Assembly (NCBI GenBank): GCA_021208685.1
Contig: JAJOJJ010000036.1
Location: 141,901-205,900, forward strand
DNA length: 64,000 bases
DNA from: Saccharospirillaceae bacterium
GTDB lineage: Bacteria; Pseudomonadota; Gammaproteobacteria; Pseudomonadales; Oceanobacteraceae
Direction: 5' to 3'
Below are positions 8,873-19,186 of the stretch, piece by piece. The notes beneath the pieces were generated by a model that had not been told where the DNA came from, ran no database searches, and worked only from the letters and a program-made list of their open reading frames with translations. A program made the position numbers and the translations under genes. Positions within the stretch are counted from its first letter, which is position 1, and each line of letters starts with the position of its first letter.

Positions 8873-9870
8873 GCACCGCTGTATACGAATTATTATTACG
8901 CCACCCCAACCTGATCACTCCCAATACGCTGATCCTCGGAGCCGAATCCGATCTTCCGGCGGGTTGGCTGGCATTGCTGAGCAGCAGCGGCGCCCAGTTC
9001 CTGACCTGGGACTGGCTCAGCGCACAGGCTCATCGTCCACTGACCGAGCCGCAGGTACGCTTCGCCATTCCGCAAAGCGAAGATTTCCGTGGCAAGCAGG
9101 TTATTTTGCTGTGGCCCAAAGCCAAACAACAGGCGCAGGCCCTGATTCAGCTGATGGCCACTCAGGTCAGCGAATGCTGGATTGTGGGCGCGAATGACGC
9201 CGGTGGCAAAAGCATCGGCAAAGCCTGTGCGGCACTGAGCAATCGCGCCGAGAAAACCGACTCCGCACGCCACTGCACGCTGTGGCAGTTGCAGCTCAAA
9301 GCCGTTACTGAATTTAACTGGCTGAAACTCGCCCAGTCATTCACCTGCCAGCAGCAGGCCTTCATGACCCTGCCGGGGGTTTTCAGCCACGGCAAGCTCG
9401 ATACCGGCACGGCCCTGCTGCTGGAACATGTTCCCGCACCGGCACACGGCAAGCTGCTGGATCTGGGTTGTGGATCGGGTGTGATTGGCCTGAGCATGAA
9501 AGCCGCTGAACCGGCGCTGGATATCACCCTCGCTGATATTGATGCCTTTGCCATCCGCAGCAGCCAGCTGAACAGCACCCGCCTGAATCTGCCCGCCACC
9601 ATACTGGCCAGCGACGGTTTGAGTCGTATTGAAGGCAGGTTTGACTACCTGTTCAGTAATCCCCCCTTTCATCTGGGCAAAGGAACTGACTATGAGTTTG
9701 CCCGCCGCCTGTTCAGCGAAGCACGCCAGCACCTGACCCGTGATGGCCAGATGTGGATTGTTGCCAACCGTCATCTGCCCTATGAAGACTGGGCTGCTGA
9801 GCAGTTCCGCCAGGTCGAAATCATGGTACAGGACAAAGGCTTTAAGCTGCTCTGCGTACAGAACGGCTGA
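8869..9870 (+). CDS. rsmC: 16S rRNA m2G1207 methyltransferase RsmC
   Basis: SAM-dependent methyltransferase of 333 residues that modifies guanine 1207 of 16S rRNA in the small subunit. The C-terminal catalytic domain has motif I LLDLGCGSGVIGL, an acidic LADIDAFA, and the guanine-N2 methyltransferase signature SNPPFHLGKGTDYE. The N-terminal half is the degenerate methyltransferase-like domain typical of RsmC. Its start codon overlaps the stop of the LitR-like gene by four bases. Confidence 0.93.
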   Translation: MSTAVYELLLRHPNLITPNTLILGAESDLPAGWLALLSSSGAQFLTWDWLSAQAHRPLTEPQVRFAIPQSEDFRGKQVILLWPKAKQQAQALIQLMATQVSECWIVGANDAGGKSIGKACAALSNRAEKTDSARHCTLWQLQLKAVTEFNWLKLAQSFTCQQQAFMTLPGVFSHGKLDTGTALLLEHVPAPAHGKLLDLGCGSGVIGLSMKAAEPALDITLADIDAFAIRSSQLNSTRLNLPATILASDGLSRIEGRFDYLFSNPPFHLGKGTDYEFARRLFSEARQHLTRDGQMWIVANRHLPYEDWAAEQFRQVEIMVQDKGFKLLCVQNG

Positions 9871-9887
9871 CCTTATCAGGGAGAGGT

Positions 9888-11985
9888 ATGATGCAGGGAG
9901 CCCGTGTTGCCGGTCGGCGCTTAAAGCCATTATTGCTGATGGCTGCGCTGCTGGTCGCGCACAGCGCCCAGTCGCTGCCGCAATCACTCAACACCGTCGC
10001 CTATCCGCAGGAAGTCTATCTGGCGGAAGACTTCCGCTATTACGCCCCTCAGACCCTGTTCGACCTGCTGCAGCGCCTGCCCGGCGTCAGCCTTGGCTGG
10101 CAACCCGATGGCGAGCTGGAAATCCAGCTGCATGGCTTGTCGTCACAGTATCTGACCCTGCTGATCAATGGTCATCCCTTGCTTGGCGGAGCCGGCAACA
10201 GCAGCCTGAATACCCGCCAGATTCCGGCCAGCCTGGTTCATCATATTGAAATTGACCGTAACTCACGCGCGGATCTGGATGCCGGAGGCGGTGGCGGCGG
10301 AACCATCAATGTGATTCTGAACAGCGCTGATGGTGGCAACCGGTTACAGATCAGCGCCGGTGGTGAAGCACTGAATGCGCAACTGAACGGTTCGGCTCAG
10401 CTGCTGAGTGGCGAATCCCCATTACGCCTGAGTGCAGAACGCCGCCTGGCCCGCCAGCACAGCGAGGGCTTCAGCCGCACACCAGCGGGTAACGGCGACT
10501 GGCAGGAGCATAGCCGCGAACTCAGCCGCAGCCTGCTGTTCAGCTTCAACTCCCGGCTCAACAATCAGCACCCGTTACACCTGTATGCACTGTATCTGCA
10601 GGCCGACAATCATGAGCGTTTACAAGGGCTTCACCCACTGAACAGCCCGAACACACTGCAACGACCGCAGCTGACTGACAGCAATACCGAACGGAACAGT
10701 GAACGTGTGACGCAACGTCTGGGTGGAAACCTGCGTCTCAACTGGCAACACCTGTCGCTGGACGCGTTTTTTTATCGCCGAACAGTTTGATCAGGATATC
10801 CGCCTCAGCCACGACAATCCGCTGGTCGTCGCCCAGACCAACCAAATAGACGACAGCCGCTATCAATTCGGCTGGCAGTTAAACGAGATGCTGAACGAAC
10901 ACCGCTGGAGCATTGGTCTCAGCATGCAGCAGATGAAGCGCATCAATAACAGCCTGAGTAATACGCTTCTGACCAGCAATAACGACCGTACAGGCCTGCC
11001 GTACAATTTTAACTACAAAGAAAACCGGCTCAGCGCCTTTGCCCTCGACCGCTGGCAACTGACACCCAGCACCCTGTTTGAAGCCGGTGTGCATATGAGC
11101 AGCTACCAGCTCAGTCAGGATTCCTACGTTGCCGAGGGCGACTCCGGAATCGCCACCGACACCCACTGGCTGCCCAGTGCTCACCTGCTGCATCATCTCG
11201 ACAGTAAACGCCGCCTGCGTCTGAGCATGAGTCAGAACACCCGCGAACCTGAAATAACCGACCGTATTCCTTACCAGTTCCGTCAGGCAGATACTCTCTG
11301 GCGTGGCAACGGTGAGCTCGAAGCCGAACTGATCAGCAACATTGATATCGGTTACGAACACAACTTCCGCGCCAGCAGTGACAGCCGCGCCGACCGTCAC
11401 AGCGGGCTCTACCTGCGCGCGTTCCAGCGAATTATCAATCAGGCCATACTGCAGACCGCCAGCCGCGAAACCGACAGCGACGGCATCACGCAACTGACCA
11501 TACTGCGGCCACAGAACAGCACTGGCAGCGCAGTCTTACGCGGCGCTGAACTGGATATGGAATTCCCACTGTCTGACCACCGCATCAGTCTGGCGCTGGG
11601 CGGCGGGGTTTATCGCTCCGATGTACAGACCAGCGCTGAACTGCCCTATCGCCACCGGCTGCCCAATCAACCGGATTACATGGCACAGATCGGCCTGCAG
11701 CAACGCCTCAGTGATCGCTGGCGTCATGGCCTGTGCTGGCGCGTACAGGGCGGCAGCGAACAGCTGCTGCCGGCACCGCTCAGCAGTCGTGGTTACATCA
11801 CTCAGGACACCAGCGATGCGCAGAACCTTGACCTGTACACAGAGTACCAGTGGAATTCCCGCTGGCGCGCACTCACAACCCTCAATCTGACTCCTGGCGC
11901 CAGTCCGTTTATCCGTCAGGGTGACATCCGTCAGTATCGCAATCAGAAACCGCTGTGGTATCTGACGCTGCAGGGACAATTCTGA
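9888..11985 (+). pseudogene. TonB-dependent receptor-like protein, interrupted by a one-base frameshift
   Basis: Two frames together encode one outer-membrane receptor of about 698 residues. The first (9888-10790) starts at ATG after AGGGAGAGG, has a signal peptide, and carries a plug with TLFDLLQRLPGVSLGW, LTLLINGHPLLGG and a Gly-rich GGGGGGTINVILNS. It runs into a stop just after a run of seven T (10767-10773). The second frame continues the barrel to a C-terminal Phe (LTLQGQF) at 11985. Removing one T restores a continuous reading LSLDAFFIAEQFDQD. The change may be a real mutation, slippage-based phase variation, or a sequencing error. Substrate unknown. Confidence 0.82.
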
Positions 11986-12087
11986 TCCCCTCCTTGTTCA
12001 GTTACAAAAAAGTTTTCCCTTTTGAAACAAGGAATTAACAAAGAAAAACCCTGACCGGCAGGCGGACGGCAGACATCCGGCGGACAC

Positions 12088-12165
12088 ACTCCCGGCGACG
12101 CAGCTAGGCTTGGTTCGTCGACTCTTTACAGGCCCGGTTTACCGGTCTGCGCCGGGAGTCAAGCC
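12088..12165 (+). promoter_or_regulatory. Possible structured RNA leader (pseudoknot) before a small lipoprotein gene
   Basis: ACTCCCGGCG (12088-12097) is the exact reverse complement of CGCCGGGAGT (12150-12159), and CAG/CTG extends the stem across a bulge. GGCTTG (12107-12112) inside the loop is complementary to CAAGCC (12160-12165) immediately after the stem, as in an H-type pseudoknot. An inner CCGG-TTTA-CCGG hairpin is also possible. The element ends 27 bases before the 12193 start codon. I do not recognise a known riboswitch. Confidence 0.4.
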
Positions 12166-12192
12166 AACGTCCATCTCTGTGAGGATACCGCC

Positions 12193-12327
12193 ATGATGAC
12201 CTACAGCCTTCTTGCCAGCCTGTTACTCGCGGGTTGTTTATTTGCCTGCCTGCAGCGCAGCGGACGTACCCTGCAGCCGCAGGAAATTCCTCTGGATAAA
12301 GCAGAAGATAATCCGCGTTTACGCTGA
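12193..12327 (+). CDS. Small lipoprotein-like peptide, 44 residues
   Basis: The frame MMTYSLLASLLLAGCLFACL continues to a charged tail ending PRLR. GAGG at 12181-12184 sits eight bases before the ATG. LLAGC is a perfect lipobox, so a membrane-anchored peptide of about 30 residues after processing is possible; a small transmembrane protein is the alternative. No family recognised. It follows a possibly structured leader and converges with the MFS gene. Confidence 0.5.
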   Translation: MMTYSLLASLLLAGCLFACLQRSGRTLQPQEIPLDKAEDNPRLR

Positions 12328-12345
12328 CGCTTTACGGCAGGCAAT

Positions 12346-13512
12346 TCAGACGGACAAGGACGTTCTCGGCATGCGCAACAGCATTACCAGTAATAACAGC
12401 AACGCCGGAACGGTCGTCAGCAATAACCCCTGCCAGCCGATCAGTAACACCACTGCACCGGAAGCCAGCGCCCCCACCGCCTGAGCACCAAACACCCCCA
12501 GATCATTAATGCCCTGTACGCGGGTTGCCTCAGCGGGACGATAACACTGGCTCAGTAACGATGTTCCGGCCACAAACAGCAGATTCCACCCCAGCCCCAG
12601 TAGCACCAGGCCCAGCCAGTAATGGAATATCGTCTGATCAAACCAGGCAATGATCAAACACGCCGCCATCACCGTCAGACCGGTCATAATCATCCACCAG
12701 TGTCCTGCCCAGCGGATCAGATGTCCCGAAATCAGTGACGGCAAAAACATGGCCGCGATGTGGCTCTGGATCACCCACTTGGCATCACTCAGTTCATACC
12801 CCATGCCCTGCGTCATACTCAGCGGTGTGGCCGTCATAATGTAGGCCATAACGCCATAGGCGCAGGCCGCCGACAGCATCGCCAGCCATAATACCGGCTG
12901 CTGCAGCAATTCCGCCAAAGGGCGGGAGTCATCGCGCTGAACGCCTTGTGTTACGTTCTGTTGTGGCATAAACCACCACAACACCCCGGCGGCCAGAATA
13001 AAGAACAGTGCCAGTCCGCTAAACGATGCCGCAAATCCCCAATGCGGCAACCATGTCGCCAGCCGGGTCAGCTCAGGACCAAGAAACGCCGAAACAATAC
13101 CCGCCAGCAACAGACGCGCCGCGACCACCGGCGTCTGTACCGCCGGCACCGCTGCCATCGCGACAAAACGAAACTGCTGCACCACAGCGCCCACCGCACC
13201 AAAACACAAAGCGCTGAAGGTAAACGCCCAGAATGACTGCAAGTAAACCGATAACGCAGCAGCCATGGCAGCACAGCAACCAAACACCATCGAGAATAAA
13301 AACAAAGGGCGGCGGCCAAAACGGCCAGCCAATTGCGAAGCAGGCAGCACGGCCAGAGCCGTACCAATAATCATGGCGGCAACCGGCAGTGTGGAAAAGC
13401 GGGGATCAGACTGTAATTGACTGCCGATAATACCACCGGCAAAAACCATCAGGGGTGCGGCACTCAGAGCCAGCGCCTGTGCCAGCATCAATCCCCAGAT
13501 CAAAGCTGGCAC
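12346..13512 (-). CDS. MFS transporter
   Basis: Inner-membrane secondary transporter of 388 residues with twelve predicted hydrophobic helices. The major-facilitator loop motif appears between helices 2 and 3 as ASQLAGRFGRRPLFLFSM. The GTG start at 13512 is supported by TAAGGAGA about seven bases upstream. The substrate cannot be inferred; drug/H+ antiporter-like and YcaD-like members share this size. It lies eleven bases downstream of speD on the same strand, so export of a polyamine or related amine is conceivable but unproven. Confidence 0.85.
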   Translation of the reverse strand: MPALIWGLMLAQALALSAAPLMVFAGGIIGSQLQSDPRFSTLPVAAMIIGTALAVLPASQLAGRFGRRPLFLFSMVFGCCAAMAAALSVYLQSFWAFTFSALCFGAVGAVVQQFRFVAMAAVPAVQTPVVAARLLLAGIVSAFLGPELTRLATWLPHWGFAASFSGLALFFILAAGVLWWFMPQQNVTQGVQRDDSRPLAELLQQPVLWLAMLSAACAYGVMAYIMTATPLSMTQGMGYELSDAKWVIQSHIAAMFLPSLISGHLIRWAGHWWMIMTGLTVMAACLIIAWFDQTIFHYWLGLVLLGLGWNLLFVAGTSLLSQCYRPAEATRVQGINDLGVFGAQAVGALASGAVVLLIGWQGLLLTTVPALLLLLVMLLRMPRTSLSV

Positions 13513-13522
13513 AGCAGTCTCC

Positions 13523-14314
13523 TTACGGCATATTGCGGGAATAGAAAATTTCCAGCATTTCTTTGCGCAACTTGGCTTCTACCTCAGCGCGCTCATCGGC
13601 ATCCATGGTTTTAACACCTTCGCCAAACAGATAGTTATCCAGTTCAAAATCCTTCAACAGCATTTTGGTGTGGAAGGTGTTTTCCTGATACACATTCACG
13701 TCGATCATCTGATAGGCGTTGCGGGTATCGTCAGTCAGATACTTCTGGATGGAGTTAATGTTGTGATCGATATAGTGCTTCACACCATCCACATCACGGG
13801 TAAAACCGCGCACCCGGTAATCGACCGTAACAATGTCCGAATCAAAGCTGTGGATAAGATAATTCAGCGCTTTCAGCGGTGAAATCAGACCACAGGTTGA
13901 CACATCAATATCGGCGCGGAACGTTGAAATACCACCATGAGGATGGCTTTCCGGATAGGTATGTACGGTGACGTGACTCTTATCCAGGTGAGCAACAACG
14001 GTATCCCGCAGCGGGCCCGGTTTTTCCTGCATCAGATCTTCACTGGGCGGAACCTCATGCTCAGCAACCAGAATGGTTACACTGGCTCCCTGCGGGTCGT
14101 AATCCTGACGCGCAATGTTAAGGATATTCGCGCCGATGATATCAACTACGTCTGTCAGAATTTTTGTCAGACGATCCGCACTGTACAATTCGTCGATGTA
14201 CTCAATGTATTCCTGACGCTCTTTTTCGGTATTTGTGTAACAGATATCGTAAATATTAAAGCTCAGGGATTTGGTCAGATTGTTGAAACCATGCAACCGC
14301 AATTTATTATTCAA
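13523..14314 (-). CDS. speD: S-adenosylmethionine decarboxylase proenzyme
   Basis: Makes decarboxylated SAM, the aminopropyl donor for spermidine. It matches the E. coli-type enzyme (about 264 residues) along its length: [33 protein letters not shown], the autocleavage region [18 protein letters not shown] whose Ser becomes the pyruvoyl group, and [19 protein letters not shown]. The frame opens at GTG 14338, but TTG 14314 follows GAGG by eight bases and gives the family N-terminus [10 protein letters not shown], so that start is chosen. No speE lies next to it here. Confidence 0.93.
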   Translation of the reverse strand: MNNKLRLHGFNNLTKSLSFNIYDICYTNTEKERQEYIEYIDELYSADRLTKILTDVVDIIGANILNIARQDYDPQGASVTILVAEHEVPPSEDLMQEKPGPLRDTVVAHLDKSHVTVHTYPESHPHGGISTFRADIDVSTCGLISPLKALNYLIHSFDSDIVTVDYRVRGFTRDVDGVKHYIDHNINSIQKYLTDDTRNAYQMIDVNVYQENTFHTKMLLKDFELDNYLFGEGVKTMDADERAEVEAKLRKEMLEIFYSRNMP

Positions 14315-14352
14315 TAGTTCATCCTCACATAACCGCACTACCGGGTTTGTTG

Positions 14353-14775
14353 TTACTCAGATTCAATCACCGCAAAACTATGAGTGATCTCCACACCGCC
14401 CTGCTCCAGCATAATGGAAGCAGAGCAATACTTTTCTGCCGACAGCTTCACTGCCCGCTCGACCGCCGACTCTTTAAGGGCGCGGCCAGTCACTTTGAAA
14501 TGCACATGAATTTTGGTGAACACACTGGGCACCGTATCAGCCCGTTCGGCTTCAATTTCAGCGACACAATCTACGACGGCTAAACGCTGCTTGGTCAGAA
14601 TGCTCATAACATCAAAGCTGGTGCAACCACCCAGACCCAATAACAGCATTTCCATCGGCCGGATACCCATATTGCGGCCACCGTGGTCTGCAGGGCCATC
14701 CATCACAACGGCATGGCCGCTGCCGGACTCACCAAGAAACATGGCATTATCAACCCATTTAACCGTTGCTTTCAT
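14353..14775 (-). CDS. OsmC/YhfA-like thiol peroxidase-family protein
   Basis: Compact 140-residue OsmC-family protein. The two redox cysteines are in [10 protein letters not shown] (near residue 52) and in [11 protein letters not shown] (near 116). The domain order and short length match the YhfA subgroup rather than OsmC or Ohr proper. The family reduces organic hydroperoxides, but YhfA substrates are not established. It lies upstream of speD on the same strand and is divergent from the Vfr/CRP gene across about 190 bases. Confidence 0.88.
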   Translation of the reverse strand: MKATVKWVDNAMFLGESGSGHAVVMDGPADHGGRNMGIRPMEMLLLGLGGCTSFDVMSILTKQRLAVVDCVAEIEAERADTVPSVFTKIHVHFKVTGRALKESAVERAVKLSAEKYCSASIMLEQGGVEITHSFAVIESE

Positions 14776-14929
14776 TCTGGCACCTGAGGTCTGACTGGAA
14801 AAAATGCGGAGGTTACCATACCCCGGGGGCGTGGATAAATCTTAAGTGGCCAAAAAAGACCGACAGACAGCCCAAAAATCTGCTCAGGAGCATCGTGGCA
14901 TAACGGTTCACCTTCTCACGCTAATGAGT

Positions 14930-14950
14930 GATAATCGGTGGTCGATTATC
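14930..14950. promoter_or_regulatory. Inverted repeat upstream of the CRP/Vfr gene
   Basis: GATAATCG (14930-14937) and CGATTATC (14943-14950) form a perfect 8-bp inverted repeat around GTGGT, 18 bases before the chosen ATG. It could be an operator or an mRNA hairpin in the leader. It is not a CRP-type TGTGA-N6-TCACA site. Confidence 0.4.
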
Positions 14951-14967
14951 GGATCGGATGCCTGAGC

Positions 14968-15621
14968 ATGAGCCTTCCCCCAGCGCCATCGAAACACCAA
15001 CACCTTCTGGACTTCCTGTCGCATTGTCACAAGAGGCGTTATCCCGCCCGCTCAACACTGATCTACGCCGGTGAAGAGAGCGACACTCTTTTTTATCTGA
15101 TGAAGGGTTCCGTCACCGTCATTATTGAAGACAGCGATGGCCGCGAAATGATCATGGCCTACCTCAATGAAGGTGATTTCTTTGGCGAAATGGGTCTGTT
15201 TGATGATCAGCAACCGCCACGTACCGCCTGGGTAAAAGCCAAAACCGAATGCGAAGTTGCTGAAATCAGCTACGCCAAATTTCAGGAACTGGTCAAACAA
15301 GACCCTCCGCTGATGTTCCATATTTTCCGTCAGATGGCCAATCGCTTAAGCCGTACCACGCGCAAAGCCGGTGATCTGGCCTTCCTCGATGTCACAGGCC
15401 GCGTTGCGGGTACCCTGCTCGACCTGTGTAAGCAACCGGATGCCATGACCCATCCCGATGGTATGCAGATCAAAATTACCCGTCAGGAAATCGGCCGCAT
15501 CGTCGGCTGTTCCCGCGAAATGGTGGGACGGGTACTGAAAGACCTGGAAGAACAGGGACTGGTGTCCGTTAAGGGTAAAACCATGGTGGTATTCGGCACG
15601 CGCGGAACCAACACCAGGTAA
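14968..15621 (+). CDS. vfr: CRP/Vfr-type cyclic-AMP-dependent regulator
   Basis: Global transcription factor of 217 residues. The N-terminal cyclic-nucleotide domain includes [19 protein letters not shown], where the Glu and Arg positions match the cAMP phosphate-binding cassette, followed by the dimer helix. The C-terminal winged helix has the recognition helix [28 protein letters not shown], nearly identical to Pseudomonas Vfr. The frame opens at GTG 14938, but ATG 14968 ([11 protein letters not shown]) fits the family length. Position next to trpC and speD matches vfr synteny in Pseudomonas, with the HD-GYP gene inserted between. Confidence 0.93.
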   Translation: MSLPPAPSKHQHLLDFLSHCHKRRYPARSTLIYAGEESDTLFYLMKGSVTVIIEDSDGREMIMAYLNEGDFFGEMGLFDDQQPPRTAWVKAKTECEVAEISYAKFQELVKQDPPLMFHIFRQMANRLSRTTRKAGDLAFLDVTGRVAGTLLDLCKQPDAMTHPDGMQIKITRQEIGRIVGCSREMVGRVLKDLEEQGLVSVKGKTMVVFGTRGTNTR

Positions 15622-15698
15622 AGAAACATTCATCAGGCAGAGCGTATACTGCCACCCTGTTCTAAACTCAGTTAACTACTTACGCTACGGAGCCGGTT

Positions 15699-17246
15699 AT
15701 GGCCGATGATTCCCTCTTTGCTGACGACGACCTCTTCTGTGAAGACAACGACGTCAGCACTCCGGAACAAACCTGGCGCGTACTGGTAGCCGATGATGAG
15801 CCCGACGTACACCGCATAACCCGAATGGTACTGTCCGGATTTCAATTCGACGGTCGCCGGGTAGAACTGCTCAGTGCCTACAGTGGCGAAGAAGCCCGCC
15901 AGATCATGCTGGAACACGATGACATTGCCATGGTTCTGCTGGATGTGGTCATGGAAGAAGACCATGCTGGCCTCAATGTCGCACGCTATATCCGTGAAGA
16001 ATTACGTAACCGCTATACCCGCATTGTGCTGCGTACCGGACAGCCCGGTCAGGCCCCCGAACACGAAGTCATCCGCACCTACGATATCAACGACTACAAA
16101 GACAAAACCGAGCTGACCACCACCAAGCTCAACACCCTGATGTACGCCACCCTGCGCAGTTACCGCGACATCTGCACCCTCAATGAACACCGCCGTGGCC
16201 TGGAACGCGTGATCAAAGCGTCTGCTCAGGTATTCAGTACCGGAGCGATCAGTCAGTTTGCCTCCGCAGTATTATCTCAGGTCACCAATCTGCTCGGACT
16301 GGAACAAAGTGCCCTGTACTGCTCCAGCACCAACCAACAGGATCAGCTGCTTGGCGTGCGTCGTTTCCGCGTCCTCGCGGCCACTGGCGAAATGCAGAAA
16401 CTGACCGATCTGGATTCCTTCGACAGCATTCCCCAGCATGTTCGCGAAGGTTTTGAAAAAGCCATGAACAGCCGTGAAAGCCAATATTACGAAAACTACT
16501 ATATTGGCTATTTCGCTTCCGAACGTGGCAGTGAAAGCCTGCTGTATGTGACCTATCATCGCGAACCCTCAGCGCTTGATAAGCAACTGCTGGAGATTTA
16601 CGCCACCAACGTCGCCATCACATACGAAAACCTGTTAATGCGTGACGAAATCATCGAAACCCAGCGTGAACTGGTATACATGCTGGGTGAAGCCGTTGAG
16701 AAACGCTCAAAAGAAACCGGCGCTCATGTTAAGCGGGTTGCGCAGATTTCGCGCCAGCTGGCCATTGCCTACGGCCTTCCGGAGCAGGAAGCCGAGCTGA
16801 TAAAAATGGCCGCCCCGCTGCATGATGTAGGGAAAATTGCCATTCCCGACAACATACTCAACAAACCCGGCAAACACGATGCTGCGGAATGGAGCACGAT
16901 GCAGACCCATGCTCAGATCGGTGCCGACATACTAAGCAAGTCAGACCGCCGCATTCTGCAGCTGGCCGCCATTATTGCCAGTCAGCATCATGAACGATGG
17001 GACGGTACGGGCTACCCGCGAGGCTTAAAAGGAGAGCAGATTCATATTGCCGGACGCATTACCGCACTGGCCGATGTGTTCGACGCGCTGGGCAGTAAGC
17101 GTTGCTATAAAGAACCCTGGGCCGATCAGGAAATTATCGATTTTATTAACAAAGAATCAGGTCACCAGTTTGATCCGAAACTGGTCGAACTCCTGATGCA
17201 AAATATTGATGCCATGCTCGACATCCGCCGACGCTTCCCCGACTGA
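15699..17246 (+). CDS. REC-DUF3369-HD-GYP response regulator (c-di-GMP phosphodiesterase)
   Basis: Cytoplasmic response regulator of 515 residues. An N-terminal receiver (about 28-150, VLVADDEPDVHRI and MVLLDVVME) is followed by a DUF3369 middle region and a C-terminal HD-GYP domain. Catalytic features are HDVGKIAIPDNILNKPG and HHERWDGTGYPRGLKGEQI, so all signature residues for cyclic di-GMP hydrolysis are present. It would oppose the GGDEF enzyme at the left of the window. No cognate histidine kinase is adjacent; the REC domain must be fed from elsewhere. A terminator follows directly. Confidence 0.93.
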   Translation: MADDSLFADDDLFCEDNDVSTPEQTWRVLVADDEPDVHRITRMVLSGFQFDGRRVELLSAYSGEEARQIMLEHDDIAMVLLDVVMEEDHAGLNVARYIREELRNRYTRIVLRTGQPGQAPEHEVIRTYDINDYKDKTELTTTKLNTLMYATLRSYRDICTLNEHRRGLERVIKASAQVFSTGAISQFASAVLSQVTNLLGLEQSALYCSSTNQQDQLLGVRRFRVLAATGEMQKLTDLDSFDSIPQHVREGFEKAMNSRESQYYENYYIGYFASERGSESLLYVTYHREPSALDKQLLEIYATNVAITYENLLMRDEIIETQRELVYMLGEAVEKRSKETGAHVKRVAQISRQLAIAYGLPEQEAELIKMAAPLHDVGKIAIPDNILNKPGKHDAAEWSTMQTHAQIGADILSKSDRRILQLAAIIASQHHERWDGTGYPRGLKGEQIHIAGRITALADVFDALGSKRCYKEPWADQEIIDFINKESGHQFDPKLVELLMQNIDAMLDIRRRFPD

Positions 17247-17256
17247 CAGCAAAAAC

Positions 17257-17284
17257 AGAAAAGCCGGCAATTGCCGGCTTTTTT
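17257..17284 (+). terminator. Rho-independent terminator after the HD-GYP gene
   Basis: AAGCCGGCAATTGCCGGCTT (17261-17280) is a perfect palindromic stem followed by a T run. The upstream A-rich stretch could let it also stop trpC transcription from the other side. Confidence 0.88.
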
Positions 17285-17303
17285 GTATGCCAAAATTAAA
17301 CAC

Positions 17304-18104
17304 TCAGAAAAACAAAGCCTGCAAAGCATCACCAGGATTATCCGCACGCATAAACGCCTCCCCCACCAGAAAAGCATTCACATTGCGTTCACGCATTACT
17401 GCAACATCATCCGGAGTCAGAATACCGCTTTCAGTTACCAGTAATTTACCTGCCGGCACCTGCTCCAGCAAACCGAAGGTCGTATCCAGCGTGAGCTCGA
17501 ACGTGTGCAGATTACGGTTGTTGATTCCCAGCAGCGGCGTTTTCATGGTCAGTGCCGTGTGAAGTTCTTCTTCATCATGCACTTCAACCAACACATCCAT
17601 ACCCAGTTCATGGGCGATGCCTTCCAGATCCTGCAATTGCATTTTACTCAGTGCAGAGACAATCAACAGCACGCAATCAGCATTAATGCTGCGCGCTTCA
17701 TAAATCTGATAAGGATCAATCAGAAAGTCTTTACGGATAACCGGTAATGAACAGGCGCTGCGGGCGGCTTTAAGATAATCTTCATGCCCCTGAAAATAAT
17801 CACGGTCGGTCAACACCGATAAACAGGCTGCTCCGGCATGTTCATAAGATTCAGCAATCGCCTGCGGAATAAAATTCTCGCGTAATACGCCTTTAGACGG
17901 CGAAGCTTTCTTAATTTCAGCAATCACCGCTGGCAAACCAGCATTCACCTTAGCCTGCATGGCACGATAAAAACCCCGCAATTCAGCAGCATTCATATCC
18001 AATGCCTGAGCTTTCAGTTCATTCAGCGGCAGTATTTTGCTGCGACTGCGGATTTCCTCTGCTTTGGTGGCCAGAATTTTTTTCAGAATGGTTGGAGTGT
18101 TCAT
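17304..18104 (-). CDS. trpC: Indole-3-glycerol phosphate synthase
   Basis: Monofunctional 266-residue (beta/alpha)8 enzyme that closes the indole ring from carboxyphenylaminodeoxyribulose phosphate in tryptophan synthesis. Characteristic segments are [19 protein letters not shown] (substrate-binding Lys), [49 protein letters not shown] and LVTESGI. It is not fused to TrpF, as in Pseudomonas. It is the last gene of the trpEGDC run, three bases downstream of trpD. Confidence 0.97.
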   Translation of the reverse strand: MNTPTILKKILATKAEEIRSRSKILPLNELKAQALDMNAAELRGFYRAMQAKVNAGLPAVIAEIKKASPSKGVLRENFIPQAIAESYEHAGAACLSVLTDRDYFQGHEDYLKAARSACSLPVIRKDFLIDPYQIYEARSINADCVLLIVSALSKMQLQDLEGIAHELGMDVLVEVHDEEELHTALTMKTPLLGINNRNLHTFELTLDTTFGLLEQVPAGKLLVTESGILTPDDVAVMRERNVNAFLVGEAFMRADNPGDALQALFF

Positions 18105-18107
18105 GAT

Positions 18108-19157
18108 TTATTTCGCTTCATCTTCGGCCAGATATTTGGAGAAACTGACCAGTTCATTCAATTTTTCCAGTGCGAGGCCGGTGTAAATTGCATCCTGTGC
18201 CATCGCCACACCGTCTTTCATGCTTTGCGAAAGACCGGCGACATAAATTGCCGCACCCGCATTTAAAGCCAGAATATCCGCCGCTTTATTACCGGCGGCA
18301 GTTTCACGCTTACCCAATGCGTCTTTAATCAAAGCAAGACTTGTGGCTGGACTGTCAACATCCAGACCGGACAGCACCTGAGGTTCGATGCCCAATTCCT
18401 GTGGATGAATAACAAATTCGCGCAACTCACCATTTTTTAATTCACAGGCGTAGGTTTCTGTCGCCAGACTGATTTCATCCAGTCCGTCTTTGGAATGTAC
18501 GACCAGCACATGTCCACCGTTCATACGCTGAAGTACTTCTGCGACTGGCCGCACCAGTGCTTTGGAAAAAACACCTATTACCTGATTACTGACACCGGCC
18601 GGATTGGTCATGGGTCCGAGGATATTAAAAATAGTGCGCATTCCCAGCGACTTCCGCGGCCCGATCGCGTGTTTCATAGCGCTGTGATGGGACGGAGCAA
18701 ACATAAATCCCACGCCCAGCTCATCAATGCAGCGTGCAACCTGCTCTGAGGTTAAATTCAGATTAACGCCAGCGGCTTCCAGCAGATCAGCACTGCCGGA
18801 TTTGGATGACACTCCGCGATTACCATGTTTGGCTACGGTACCGCCCGCAGCTGCGACAATAAATGAGGCAGCGGTTGAAACATTAAATAAATTAGCACCA
18901 TCACCACCGGTTCCGACTATATCAACGGCATGACGTGCATGAATGTTTACGCCGGTGGCCAGTTCACGCATAACACTTACGGCACCGACAATTTCATCAA
19001 TGCTTTCACTTTTCATACGCAAAGCAACCAGAAATCCGCCAATCTGTGCGTCATCGCACTGGCCGGTCATAATCTGGCGCATCACGTCAATCATCTCAGC
19101 GGTGGTTAAATCCTGACGTTCAACAACGCGTGCCAGGGCAGTACGGATATCCATCAT
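18108..19157 (-). CDS. trpD: Anthranilate phosphoribosyltransferase
   Basis: Transfers phosphoribose from PRPP to anthranilate. The 349-residue protein has the PRPP-binding [39 protein letters not shown], and [20 protein letters not shown] (anthranilate tunnel). Length is normal for a free-standing TrpD. The start is one of two adjacent ATG codons (19157 or 19154) after AGGAGA. It is three bases from trpC and 29 bases from trpG, consistent with one operon. Confidence 0.97.
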   Translation of the reverse strand: MMDIRTALARVVERQDLTTAEMIDVMRQIMTGQCDDAQIGGFLVALRMKSESIDEIVGAVSVMRELATGVNIHARHAVDIVGTGGDGANLFNVSTAASFIVAAAGGTVAKHGNRGVSSKSGSADLLEAAGVNLNLTSEQVARCIDELGVGFMFAPSHHSAMKHAIGPRKSLGMRTIFNILGPMTNPAGVSNQVIGVFSKALVRPVAEVLQRMNGGHVLVVHSKDGLDEISLATETYACELKNGELREFVIHPQELGIEPQVLSGLDVDSPATSLALIKDALGKRETAAGNKAADILALNAGAAIYVAGLSQSMKDGVAMAQDAIYTGLALEKLNELVSFSKYLAEDEAK

Positions 19158-19186
19158 TAATCTCCTGTCGGTGGTGCTCGCCGTTT

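Noticed and set aside
14881..14930. CRP autoregulatory site before vfr
   Set aside because: CGTGG and TTCAC half-sites are present but the spacing is ten rather than six to seven bases.
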